The position numbers and the translations under genes were made by a program. The notes beneath the pieces are model-generated. The model did not search any database. It saw only the letters and a list, made by a program, of their open reading frames with translations, and was not told the DNA's origin. From positions 1 through 29,192 of the IMG/VR virus record IMGVR_UViG_3300033571_005662: a stretch of 29,192 nt of DNA; one strand, given 5' to 3'. The DNA comes from a virus. Shown here in pieces: positions 7,400-16,216 of the stretch; the first letter of the stretch is position 1; the number at the start of each line of letters is the position of its first letter.

Positions 7400-10300
7400 A
7401 TGGGCGGCAAGTCATCTCAGTCCACACAGCAAATCCAAATTCCGCCAGAGGTTTTGGCGAGGTACAATGCTGTCAACGCACGGGCTGAGATGGTTGCCGA
7501 ACGTCCTTTTCAGCAATACTCGACCGATCCGAATGCATTTGTTGCCCCGCTAACGCCCACTCAACTGGCTGGTATTTCTAATACCAACTATTATGCCGGT
7601 ACGGCGCAGCCCTATTATGCTTCTGCCACTCGGCAGCTTCTGGGCGCTCAGGACACCGCAATGCCTTTCTACGGTCAGGCTGCGCAGCAAGTTGGTCAGG
7701 CCCAAAATGTAGGCAATCGCCTTGCTGGCCTGTCTATGGAAAGCCTTTATGGTGCCCAAGGCGCTGCTTTCCAGCCCCAGCAGCAGGCGCAGCGGGCGTT
7801 TCAGCAAGGCTATTATGGTGCCCAGCCGTTCAACGAAGCCGCTGCCAGCCAATATTATGGCGGCCTTGCTGGCGCTCAGCCACTGCAAAATGCAGCCATA
7901 GCCAATCTTGCTGGCGCTCAGGGTATTGGAAGCGCCCTGTCCGGACGGTCCTTGGAAACTCTTGGAACCGCCCAAGGGCAGGCAGGATCAATCCAGCAAG
8001 GCGCACTTGGCGGTCTTGGGGCTGCTTACGGTATGGCTCAGCCGTTCAACATTGCCGCTGCTGGCCAGTATGCACAGGGATTGCAGCAGGGCCGTGGGAT
8101 GGCGGACCTTGCTGCTGCTGGTACGCAACAGGCGCTTTTGGGCGGCCAACCCTTCCAGCAGTCCGCTGCTCAGTTCATGGGCGCTGGTGCTCAGGCAGTT
8201 AATCCGGGTGCCTTGGGTGCTCAGCAGATCAACCAGTACATGTCGCCCTATCTGGCGAACGTGTTGCAGGGCACTGCCGCTCTCCAGAACCAAATGAACC
8301 AGCAGGCTCAGTCTGCCCAGCTTGGTAATGCGATCCGTCAGGGTGCTTTTGGTGGCGACCGTGCAGGCATTGCTGCGGCAAACCTCGCTCAGCAGCAGCA
8401 GCTTGCAAACTCGAAGATTTTCGCTGACATTCTCAATCAGGGCTATGGGCAGGCTCTTAGCGCCGCCCAGCAGCAGCAGCAGCTTGGTCTCGGTGCTGAG
8501 CAGGCTAACCGCGCAGCCCTCCAAAATGCTGCCCAGCAGTCTCTGGCCATTGGTCAGCAGGGCTTCGGTCAGGGCCTGTCGGCTGCTCAGCAGCAGGCGG
8601 CTCTTGGCCAGCAGCTTTATGGCATGGGCGCAGGCGGTGGCCAAAACCTTGCCGCCCTTGGGCAGCAGATTTTCGGGCAGGGCACAGGCACTGCCCAGCA
8701 GCAGGCCGCTCTGGCCAACCAGATGTTCGGTCAGGGTGCCACGACTGCCCAGCAGCAGGCCGCAATTGCCCAGCAGCTTTATGGTCAGGGGGCAGGCACG
8801 GCGCAGCAGCAGGCTGCTCTGGCGCAGCAAATCTTCGGTCAAGGGTCAACTTCTGGCCAGAACCTTGCGGCTCTGGGCCAGCAGCTTTATGGTCAGGGTA
8901 TTGGTTTTGGTCAGGCTCAGCAGGGGCTTGGTCAGCAGCTTTTCAATCAGGGCCTTGGGGCCTCACAGCAGTTCGCCAACCTCGGTCAGCAGCAGTTTGG
9001 GCAGGGCATGACTGCCGCGCAGCAGAATGCGGCGCTTGGCGCTGGCCTTTTTGGTATGGGCAGCCAGACCGCTCAGGGACTTGCCAATTTGGGCCTTGGG
9101 GCTCAGAGCGCAGGTCTTCAGGGTGCTCAGGCCCAGATGGCCGCAGGTCAGGCTCAGCAGCAGACGCAGCAGGCTGGCTTGCAGGCGCTCTACAACCAGT
9201 TCCTCCAGCAGCAGTCGTATCCGTTCCAAGTGGCGCAGTTCCTCGCGAACATCGCCATGGGGACGGGTGCGCTGTCTGGCTCGACCACTCAGACCAATCA
9301 GGCCATGGGTGGCTTCTCGGACAAGCGCCTGAAGGAGAACGTCAAGCCTGTTGGTAAGACCTTCGACGGCCAGACGATCTACAGCTACAACTTCAAGGGC
9401 GATCCCCAGACTGAAATCGGCCTGATCGCTCAGGAAGTCGAAAAGCGTCACCCTGAGGCTGTTGGTCTGGCTGGCGGCTACAAGACCGTCCGTTACGATA
9501 AGGCGACTGAAGACGCTGCGGATCGCGGCCACTTCGCCGCTGGTGGCTCCGCCATGGGCGGCGGTGTGATGCCGACGAACGCTGGCGAAGGCTACTTTGA
9601 TGGTGGTGCTGTGGGCTACGACCCCGCCATCATGCAGCAAATCCTTGCGTCCTATGAGCGGATGTACGCCCCGCTTCAGGGGGCAAAGGGCGGCCTTGGC
9701 GCTGCTTCTTTTGTCCCTGAAGCTGGACTCCCTGTCGGGCAGCTTATGACGGCTGGTGATCTTCCTGCCGCGCCTAGCGCCATGGAAGGTGTGCAGAGCA
9801 TGGTTGGCCTTGGCACTGGCCTTGGTGAGCTTGGCGGCAACCTTGGTGCTTGGGACTACACTGATGCCCAGCGCGCAGCGACTGAGCGCAAAAAGCGGGA
9901 AGAGGAAGCTCTTTCCGATGATGTCGAAGCCAAGGCTTATGGTGGTCTGGCCGGTGGGCGGCATGGTTATGAAGATGGAGGCGAAATCGTCGTTGAAGGT
10001 CGGCGTCAGACGCCTCCGGCGCAGCCGCCCAAGAAGATTGAAGTACCTTCGTCTACTCCGGAAGCAGCCAAGTTGGCTCCGGTCGCTAACATCGATACTT
10101 CTAAGACGATGGAAAAGCCCGCCTTCCAGAAGGTTGGGCTCGATATCCCGCAGATCGGTAATAAGGTCGGCATGGCTGTCGCTCCGGGCCTTTCCAGCCT
10201 GAAGGACAGCACGGGAGAAATCCTCGGCGCTATTGGCCAGATTGCTAGTGTCGCCTCTGACCGCCGCCTCAAGGAAAACATTAAGGCTGTCGGCAAGACC

Positions 10301-13063
10301 TTCGACGGCCAGACTGTCTACAGCTACAACTATAAGGGCGATCCGCAGACCCGCATGGGTCTGATCGCTCAAGAAGTTGCCAAGCATCACCCGCAGGCCG
10401 TTGGCCGGGTGAATGGCTATCGGACCGTGGACTACAAGCAGGCTACCGGTTTGGCGGCCAAGCGCGGCCACTTCGCCATGGGCGGTGAGGCTGGGGATAT
10501 GACCACCATGGCTCCGGGCATCGACATCCCGCTGCAAGGGGCTGGCACCGGCCTCGCTGTCGCTGCTGGCCTTGATCCGCTTAGGGACAGCACTGGCGAT
10601 TACCTCAGCGGTATCGGCAGCGTTGCCAAGGCCGGTAAGGATATCTTTGGTAAGGATAAGGACGAAAAGGCTCAAGGCGGCGCGATTGGCGGTCTCGGCG
10701 CGCTTGAATTCAAGCACGAAGGCCTTGAGCCGGACTTTGGGCTTGATCCTGAAGACCTGACCTCCGGCGAAGATGACAACTTTGAATACCTGATGCGTAA
10801 TCGTGGTATGCCGGTCGAGGAGGAGGCTCGTCCTTCTGGCCTCGCTGCCTTTGAGAAAGGCGCTCAGGACATTCGCGATATGCTGAGCGAAGAGCGTAAG
10901 CGGCCCGCAGGGCTTGCTGCTGCCTCCACTCGCGAAAACGCCCCAATGCCGTCTGATCTCGGAACCATTGCCAAGATGATCCGTGGCCATGAAGGCTTGG
11001 GTAAGAACCCGCTGTCTTCGGCTGTGGGTCCGTACCAGATGATCGACAGCACTTTCGTCAACTACTACCGCAAGCTCTATCCGGGGCAGGCTCAGGGCAA
11101 GTCGGATCGCGAAATCCTTTCGATCCGCCGGTCGCCCACTGGGATTGCTGTTTCGGAGCAGATCGGGCCCCAGATCATCCGCGATAACGCCCGCATTCTT
11201 CAGCGCAGTGGCTATGAGCCTAACGCCCGTAACGTCTATCTGGCGCACTTCTTTGGCCCTGAGACAGCCATCAAGGTGCTCTCAGCCAATCCGTCCACTC
11301 CGATTGAGCGTATTGTCGGTGATGCTGCTGTGAAAGCCAATCCCTTCCTGCGCGGTCGTGACGCCATGGGCGCTCTGAAGTTTGCTGAGCAGGCCATGGC
11401 CAAGCAGCAGCGCCGCCTGATGGGGCCCGGCAAGGCTGAGGGTGGGGGCCTCGCGGGGCGTCCTGCAAAGCAGCTTGGCGGAACATTTGAGGAAGAATTT
11501 GACGCCGCGTTCGGTAAGCCGAAGGAGGCTGGTCTTGCTGCTGCCGAAGCACCGGCTCCGGAGCAGCCGGCTGAGGCTGTCGGCACAGAAATCGTGGTTA
11601 ACGCCCCGTCCCGCCGCACTCCCCCTCCGAAGCCAGAACTGCCTGAGTTTGCCGGTGTGCGTCCGACCAGCTTTGGGCGCGGCGAGAAGCAGAAGCCGGT
11701 GACCTACGAAGGCGGCAACATTCCGAGCTACAGCTACGACTACATGACTGAGCCCTTTTTCAAGGGGCTTAAGAGTGGCTCGGCTCAGTCTTGGATACCG
11801 CTTCTGACCGGCCTTGGCACGTTTGCCACGATGCCGACCCGCAGTATGCTGAGCGGCTTCCTCGGCGGCGTTGGCGCTGGTGCCCAAACGTATGCCAACA
11901 TGGCCAATGAGCGGAACAAGCAGCTTCCGACCCGTCAGGCTGCTATGGCTCAGTACGGCACGGCTATGCGTGGCTTCATCGAAAAGGACTTCCAGCCGCT
12001 GGGCGGCGGACGTTGGTATTATGTCCCGACTGGCGAGGTCCTCACGCAGGAACAGTATTATGCTCTGCGCGCACGGATGCAGTCGCCCAATACGGTTACA
12101 CCGTTCATGGCCCCCGGTGGGATCGGTGAGCAGTACAATCCCGAAAGGGATAGCGGCTTCCGGCCTCCGAAGGCTCCGCCATCTCTGCCGAATATCCAGC
12201 CGGATATGAGCACTGTCGGCGGCATCTATGCCACCGCTTTTGCTGACCCTACGGTTGTGAGCGCACGGCAGCGCAAGTCTGCCGCGCAGACTACAATCGA
12301 AGACGGCACAAAGCTGCTTCAGGACCCACAAATCCTGTCCTCGTCTAATAAGGTCGAGGGTATTCGCTCGGCTATGGCGAATGCTCAGGTCGAACTGGCT
12401 TCCGCCACGAAGGATTACGACACCCGCATCGCTCAAATTACGGACGTTCCTCTCCAGAACCTCAGCGCGACCCAGCGGGCTGCATTCGAAGGCACACTGG
12501 AAAAGGCCTACCAGCTTGAAGCCGACAAGAGCGCGATGCGTCCGCTCATGCAGCAGTTTGCTGCGCTCAAGGGCGATTTTTCGGGTGGTACGGCGCAGGG
12601 CGCTTGGGCTCGTCTGGCTGACTTCGTGGCCAACTTCGGCAACCTGTCGGATGAGCAGAAGAAGCTGGTCGCTAACGGTGCTGATGCGAACTCGCGTCAG
12701 GCCATTATGCAAATCCTTGGCGGTCCGGTGTTCGATCCGAATATGCCGGGTGATGCCCTCAAGTGGGTCTACGACAATTACGTCCAGCCCCGCTACAAGG
12801 ACCTCGACATTCAGATCAGGTCGCTCAAGCCGTACACGACCCCGACTGGAGCCCCCCAAAGCTCGGTTGGCGTCAGCCCCACCATTGCACCTCCCCCTGT
12901 CACCCCGCCTGCGCGGACACAGGGAGCGCCCGTGGTCCTTGGCCGCGATGGCATCTGGCGCGGGGCCAGCGAAGAGGCTATTCAGGCTGACAACCGCATC
13001 AAACCGGGAACCCGTTATCGCATCCCGGACGGCAAGGGCGGCTTCATCGAAGGGGTTAAGTAA
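7400..13063 (+). CDS. Giant ejection/internal virion protein: 18-residue repeats, two S74-like modules, SLT domain
   Basis: A 1887-residue protein starting immediately after the GNAT stop (GGAG 6 bases upstream). Order of parts: residues 1-380, Gln/Ala/Gly-rich helical region; 386-565, ten consecutive 18-residue repeats (QQ-hydrophobic-F/Y-GQG...AQQQAALG); about 636-710, S74-like module 1 (Ser640-Asp641, KRLKEN, GLIAQEV); about 950-1025, S74-like module 2 (Ser953-Asp954, RRLKEN, GLIAQEV); about 1180-1340, lytic-transglycosylase domain with candidate catalytic Glu1198 (GHEG), GPYQ at 1210-1213 and AHFFG at 1282-1286; then linkers, an Ala/Leu-rich part and a long C-terminus. The SLT domain would cut peptidoglycan glycan strands during DNA entry, as in T7 gp16-like ejection proteins. 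Both S74 modules lack the long C-terminal coiled coil of fibre versions. Repeated Gly-Gly linkers and IVV-proline-rich segments occur twice (near 865 and 1395). It ends in TAATG, overlapping the next gene. Confidence 0.8.
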   Translation: MGGKSSQSTQQIQIPPEVLARYNAVNARAEMVAERPFQQYSTDPNAFVAPLTPTQLAGISNTNYYAGTAQPYYASATRQLLGAQDTAMPFYGQAAQQVGQAQNVGNRLAGLSMESLYGAQGAAFQPQQQAQRAFQQGYYGAQPFNEAAASQYYGGLAGAQPLQNAAIANLAGAQGIGSALSGRSLETLGTAQGQAGSIQQGALGGLGAAYGMAQPFNIAAAGQYAQGLQQGRGMADLAAAGTQQALLGGQPFQQSAAQFMGAGAQAVNPGALGAQQINQYMSPYLANVLQGTAALQNQMNQQAQSAQLGNAIRQGAFGGDRAGIAAANLAQQQQLANSKIFADILNQGYGQALSAAQQQQQLGLGAEQANRAALQNAAQQSLAIGQQGFGQGLSAAQQQAALGQQLYGMGAGGGQNLAALGQQIFGQGTGTAQQQAALANQMFGQGATTAQQQAAIAQQLYGQGAGTAQQQAALAQQIFGQGSTSGQNLAALGQQLYGQGIGFGQAQQGLGQQLFNQGLGASQQFANLGQQQFGQGMTAAQQNAALGAGLFGMGSQTAQGLANLGLGAQSAGLQGAQAQMAAGQAQQQTQQAGLQALYNQFLQQQSYPFQVAQFLANIAMGTGALSGSTTQTNQAMGGFSDKRLKENVKPVGKTFDGQTIYSYNFKGDPQTEIGLIAQEVEKRHPEAVGLAGGYKTVRYDKATEDAADRGHFAAGGSAMGGGVMPTNAGEGYFDGGAVGYDPAIMQQILASYERMYAPLQGAKGGLGAASFVPEAGLPVGQLMTAGDLPAAPSAMEGVQSMVGLGTGLGELGGNLGAWDYTDAQRAATERKKREEEALSDDVEAKAYGGLAGGRHGYEDGGEIVVEGRRQTPPAQPPKKIEVPSSTPEAAKLAPVANIDTSKTMEKPAFQKVGLDIPQIGNKVGMAVAPGLSSLKDSTGEILGAIGQIASVASDRRLKENIKAVGKTFDGQTVYSYNYKGDPQTRMGLIAQEVAKHHPQAVGRVNGYRTVDYKQATGLAAKRGHFAMGGEAGDMTTMAPGIDIPLQGAGTGLAVAAGLDPLRDSTGDYLSGIGSVAKAGKDIFGKDKDEKAQGGAIGGLGALEFKHEGLEPDFGLDPEDLTSGEDDNFEYLMRNRGMPVEEEARPSGLAAFEKGAQDIRDMLSEERKRPAGLAAASTRENAPMPSDLGTIAKMIRGHEGLGKNPLSSAVGPYQMIDSTFVNYYRKLYPGQAQGKSDREILSIRRSPTGIAVSEQIGPQIIRDNARILQRSGYEPNARNVYLAHFFGPETAIKVLSANPSTPIERIVGDAAVKANPFLRGRDAMGALKFAEQAMAKQQRRLMGPGKAEGGGLAGRPAKQLGGTFEEEFDAAFGKPKEAGLAAAEAPAPEQPAEAVGTEIVVNAPSRRTPPPKPELPEFAGVRPTSFGRGEKQKPVTYEGGNIPSYSYDYMTEPFFKGLKSGSAQSWIPLLTGLGTFATMPTRSMLSGFLGGVGAGAQTYANMANERNKQLPTRQAAMAQYGTAMRGFIEKDFQPLGGGRWYYVPTGEVLTQEQYYALRARMQSPNTVTPFMAPGGIGEQYNPERDSGFRPPKAPPSLPNIQPDMSTVGGIYATAFADPTVVSARQRKSAAQTTIEDGTKLLQDPQILSSSNKVEGIRSAMANAQVELASATKDYDTRIAQITDVPLQNLSATQRAAFEGTLEKAYQLEADKSAMRPLMQQFAALKGDFSGGTAQGAWARLADFVANFGNLSDEQKKLVANGADANSRQAIMQILGGPVFDPNMPGDALKWVYDNYVQPRYKDLDIQIRSLKPYTTPTGAPQSSVGVSPTIAPPPVTPPARTQGAPVVLGRDGIWRGASEEAIQADNRIKPGTRYRIPDGKGGFIEGVK
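8555..9094 (+). repeat. Ten tandem 54-bp (18-residue) repeats
   Basis: Ten in-frame units of exactly 18 codons run without any insertion. The unit is Q-Q-(L/I/M/F)-(F/Y)-G-Q-G-x-x-x-A-Q-Q-x-A-A-L-(G/A). A diverged eleventh unit precedes them, separated by 22 residues. At DNA level, CAGCAGCTTTATGGTCAGGG occurs at 8771-8790 and again at 8879-8898, exactly two periods apart. Eighteen residues equals five alpha-helical turns, which would put the hydrophobic positions 3, 4, 16 and 17 on one face, but glycine content is high for a plain helix. Confidence 0.9.
10172..10626 (+). repeat. Duplicated DSTG segment flanking S74-like module 2
   Basis: Within the giant protein, 10172-10246 (MAVAPGLSSLKDSTGEIL, then GAIGQIAS) and 10552-10626 (LAVAAGLDPLRDSTGDYL, then SGIGSVAK) encode clearly related 25-residue segments. 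The first leads straight into S74-like module 2; the second leads instead into a lysine-rich linker, as if the following module were lost. The S74-like modules themselves (about 9311-9535 and 10250-10475) are also duplicates, sharing the 20-base run AAGACCTTCGACGGCCAGAC. Confidence 0.75.
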
Positions 13064-16000
13064 TGACTCAGAAGGAAAAGCCGTGGTGGGAACGGGCTTG
13101 GGACTGGGCCGTCGAGGGCGAGGACACTCCTCGCGTTCCCTATATTGACCCCAAGACGAAGCGCGCTGTTACCAATGTGCAGCCTACCGGTCCTGACGGT
13201 CGCCGCACTGCGCCTAATCCGGAAACCAGTTGGACCGAGTTCTTTACGAACATCAAAAACAACTGGGGCCTTGGCCGTATGGCCGAAACTGCGCGTGGCA
13301 TGGTCCGTGGGATCAAGGATATCCCGCAGGCAGTGATGTTCTTCGACTCTGCGCGCCGAGGCTTCGAAGCAGAGGGAATGAGCCCTAAGCAGTATTACGA
13401 CACGTATTTGTCGGGAACTGGCATCGCGTCCTATGCTTTCGCGCCTAGGAGGCCACGCCCATCTGACGCGCAAATTCGGCAGGTTATGCAGCGCGACATT
13501 CAAGCTGCTAATGCTCTGGCTAACGCCTTCTCTTATCGAGATGCTAAGGGTGAATTGCATTTTGACTCGCAAGGCATGTGGCGCACGATTAGTCAGGACC
13601 CGACAGGCGCTCTGGCGGCTATTGCTATCGGCGGGGAGGGCGCTGCCCTTAAAGGTGCGGCTGCTTTCGGTAAAATTGCTCGAACCGCTCAGGCTGGATC
13701 GCGCACTGCAAAAATGGCGAATATCACCGAAAAAGCCCTGAACGTTGCGGCCAATACTGCCAAGACAGCCAAGTGGGTTGCTAACCCGATTATTCCTGCG
13801 ACTGCTGCCGCACTTCAGAGCGCGCCAGTCCGGGATGTGGCTACTGCAACCATCAATGCTGCGCGTGGGCGTCAGTCAATCTATCGCCCAGAGTTCAACA
13901 GGGCGTGGACGCCCTTCAAGGCTGCGGCTGAAGAGCGCCTGCGCGCTAATGGCGTTTCTGATGATGTGATCGCCTCGCCTGAGGCCCAGCAGCGCATCTA
14001 TGACATGTTCCAGCAGCAGACCAATGGCCGCTTTGCTGATCCTTTTACGGCCAAGGCTTCGGCAGCCATGCGTGAAGCCGATCTCGATCCGGCAGCCTAC
14101 GCCGCGCCGCATCTTGGCTCGATTATTGAAAACACGGTCAATGCCAAGCGCGGCATTACCCCGGCTATCATGAGCGAGGGCGCGATGCGCGTGGCCGGTG
14201 CCAGCAACGTCACCCGCAGCGCAGCGACTGGCGAAGCCCCCGGCATGATCTTCCGCAATCAGGAAGGCCCCGCCCGCGCCCGATCCGAAGCCGATATGGC
14301 GGAGACGCTTTCTAGCCGCTTTGCGCCTCCTCCGGGATCGCAGGCTCCGGGTCTGCGCGATGTCACCGATGACTTCATCAACACCCAGATGGAGCGGCGC
14401 AACGCTTTCGGCCAGTCATATGAGGCTGCCGCCCGGAATGATGGCGTCTACAGCGATCCGAATGCTTTTGTGGCCAATCTGGACCAAGAGGCCGCTGCCC
14501 TTCTGAGGCAGCGCGGCATCGATCCGACTGAGCTTCAGAGCAATGCTGATATCTTCCGTGGGGCCAATTCCGCATCTGCGAACCTACGCCGGAACATTGA
14601 AAACCATGGCGCAAGCGTCCCCCCGATTGAGGAAAGCGTTGGCGGCATCCTCTATTCGCTCGACCGTCAGTACAACATTTGGCTCGACCAGAATGGCAAC
14701 CCGGCACCTAATCTGGTGCAAAGGGCCCTGAATGCTGATCCGACTGTTCAGGCACGGATCAATGCACCTGCCCCGCAGCCGGTTAACCGCCTCAGCCTTG
14801 AGAACTTGGAGATCGAGCGCCGCAGGCTGAATGCAGCAGCCGAGCGCGCCTATCAGCAGGGCGTCCAGTCTGGCGACTTCCGCGAATATCAAGCGATCAC
14901 GGCCTACCGTGATGCGCTGGACAACACCTCGATCAACATGGGCGGCACTTTCACTGGTGATGCTCAAGCCGCGATCCCGCGCCTTCAGCAGGGCCGTGCT
15001 CAGTATCAGGAATGGCGCAACAGCGGCATCGACTCCCAAAATCCGATTGTGCGCGATGCGGCGCAGCGGGTGATGCAGCGCACTGAAGCCGATCCTGGCA
15101 CCGGCCAGTATCGTTTCAACGACACGCCGGGTGCCCGCGATGTCGTTGCCGATGCCTTTGCTGGCAAGATCGTCGGAACCGATGGTGTCGCCCCCTCTGC
15201 CACTTTCGGCAGCGGTTTGGCGACCACCAATCCGGCTGAAACCTTTACAGCCCTGTCTCGCACCCTCTCTCCGGATGGTCAGGGCGCTCTGCGCGGATAT
15301 GTGCGCGCAGAGGGCTATGGCCGTCCGGGTGCGACCACAAATCAAATTCTGGACCTTGACCGCGCATATGCCAGTCAGGGTGTCAATCTACTCACGCCGG
15401 AAGAGCGTAATTTCCTGAACATCAGCGTCGAGCGCCGCATGGCCACTTCGCCTCAGAACATCCCGCAGCGTGATCCATTCAACTGGAACCCGTTTGCGGA
15501 TGTCAACGCTGAGCAGGGCGCGCTCGATAAGGCGATGAAGATCGCTGGCCCCTTTGTGAAGGGCAGTGTCGGTTACGGCGTTGGCAACATGATCGGTGGC
15601 CCCGGTATGGGCATGGCCTTCAGCGGCATGGGCGCTCTGGAAGACCCGCTGGTGCGCGGCGCTAAGCAGATCGGCCTGTTCCGTAATGAACAGGGCGGCG
15701 CTCCGCGCTATGCGGTAGGCATTCCCGACACGCAGGCCCCACTGGCGATTGGCATGACCTATGGCAGCCAAGCGGCTCAGCAGAGCGCGGAAGAGCGTCA
15801 GAGGCGCGCTGACGAAGAAGCCCTGAGGCTCATGGGTCAACCGCCTTCCTTGACCGCCCCTGCGGCTCAGGGAACGTCACAGGTCCCTCCCGTATCCGCA
15901 CTTCCGGCCCGCAACGCTCAGAATGTCACGGCCAGCGAGGATGCAGCGTTCCTGAAAAGCCTTCAGCCCTCGACTGCTGATGAAGATGAAGCCTTCCTGA

Positions 16001-16206
16001 AGGGGCTGCCACAGCCCCGGTCCACAGGCGGTCGCGCTGCTTACAAGAGTGGTGGAGCGGTAAACGACATCGAGCCGTTGGTGCGGAACCTGATGAACAG
16101 GGCGCAGCAGGCAAAGAAAATGACCAACAAGGACACAGAGGCGCTGCTTAATTCGCATGATGATGCTATTGCAAGCGCACTTGAAGTCGCTCAGAAAGCG
16201 ATCTGA
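13063..16206 (+). CDS. Large internal virion/ejection protein
   Basis: A 1047-residue protein coupled to the giant protein by a TAATG overlap, with AAGGGG upstream. The N-terminus is tryptophan-rich (WWERAWDWAVEG), then WTEFFTNIKNNWGLGRM. Residues 180-280 are Ala-rich helices with small hydrophobic stretches (GALAAIAIGGEGAALKGAAA), which could insert in membrane. A long charged, helical middle follows, then a Gly-rich hydrophobic segment near 820-860 (GSVGYGVGNMIGGPGMGMAF). The C-terminus has the short repeat DAAFLKSL/DEAFLKGL and ends with a 60-residue tail: STGGRAAYKSGG, then IEPLVRNLMNRA, TEALLNS-DDAI and ALEVAQKAI. I recognise this tail as a recurrent ending of phage internal proteins, function unknown. 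Size, position between ejection protein and fibre, and membrane-compatible helices suggest a component of the DNA ejection conduit. Confidence 0.7.
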   Translation: MTQKEKPWWERAWDWAVEGEDTPRVPYIDPKTKRAVTNVQPTGPDGRRTAPNPETSWTEFFTNIKNNWGLGRMAETARGMVRGIKDIPQAVMFFDSARRGFEAEGMSPKQYYDTYLSGTGIASYAFAPRRPRPSDAQIRQVMQRDIQAANALANAFSYRDAKGELHFDSQGMWRTISQDPTGALAAIAIGGEGAALKGAAAFGKIARTAQAGSRTAKMANITEKALNVAANTAKTAKWVANPIIPATAAALQSAPVRDVATATINAARGRQSIYRPEFNRAWTPFKAAAEERLRANGVSDDVIASPEAQQRIYDMFQQQTNGRFADPFTAKASAAMREADLDPAAYAAPHLGSIIENTVNAKRGITPAIMSEGAMRVAGASNVTRSAATGEAPGMIFRNQEGPARARSEADMAETLSSRFAPPPGSQAPGLRDVTDDFINTQMERRNAFGQSYEAAARNDGVYSDPNAFVANLDQEAAALLRQRGIDPTELQSNADIFRGANSASANLRRNIENHGASVPPIEESVGGILYSLDRQYNIWLDQNGNPAPNLVQRALNADPTVQARINAPAPQPVNRLSLENLEIERRRLNAAAERAYQQGVQSGDFREYQAITAYRDALDNTSINMGGTFTGDAQAAIPRLQQGRAQYQEWRNSGIDSQNPIVRDAAQRVMQRTEADPGTGQYRFNDTPGARDVVADAFAGKIVGTDGVAPSATFGSGLATTNPAETFTALSRTLSPDGQGALRGYVRAEGYGRPGATTNQILDLDRAYASQGVNLLTPEERNFLNISVERRMATSPQNIPQRDPFNWNPFADVNAEQGALDKAMKIAGPFVKGSVGYGVGNMIGGPGMGMAFSGMGALEDPLVRGAKQIGLFRNEQGGAPRYAVGIPDTQAPLAIGMTYGSQAAQQSAEERQRRADEEALRLMGQPPSLTAPAAQGTSQVPPVSALPARNAQNVTASEDAAFLKSLQPSTADEDEAFLKGLPQPRSTGGRAAYKSGGAVNDIEPLVRNLMNRAQQAKKMTNKDTEALLNSHDDAIASALEVAQKAI

Positions 16207-16216
16207 GGAGGGCTAG

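Noticed and set aside
8555-9094. CRISPR-like appearance of a 54-bp periodic array
   Set aside because: The period is a whole number of codons in an intact reading frame, units diverge throughout and there are no constant repeats alternating with unique spacers.
8963-11248. 761-residue open frame on the minus strand
   Set aside because: It lies wholly antisense to the giant ejection protein, which has clear S74 and SLT motifs. The antisense product is rich in Leu/Arg/His/Ala with no domain pattern, as expected from the mirror of GC-biased codons.
11282-12859. 525-residue open frame on the minus strand
   Set aside because: Same explanation: shadow of the same gene, with no ribosome site or recognisable motif.
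14584-15345. 253-residue open frame on the minus strand
   Set aside because: Antisense shadow of the 1047-residue internal protein; no start signal and no family pattern.
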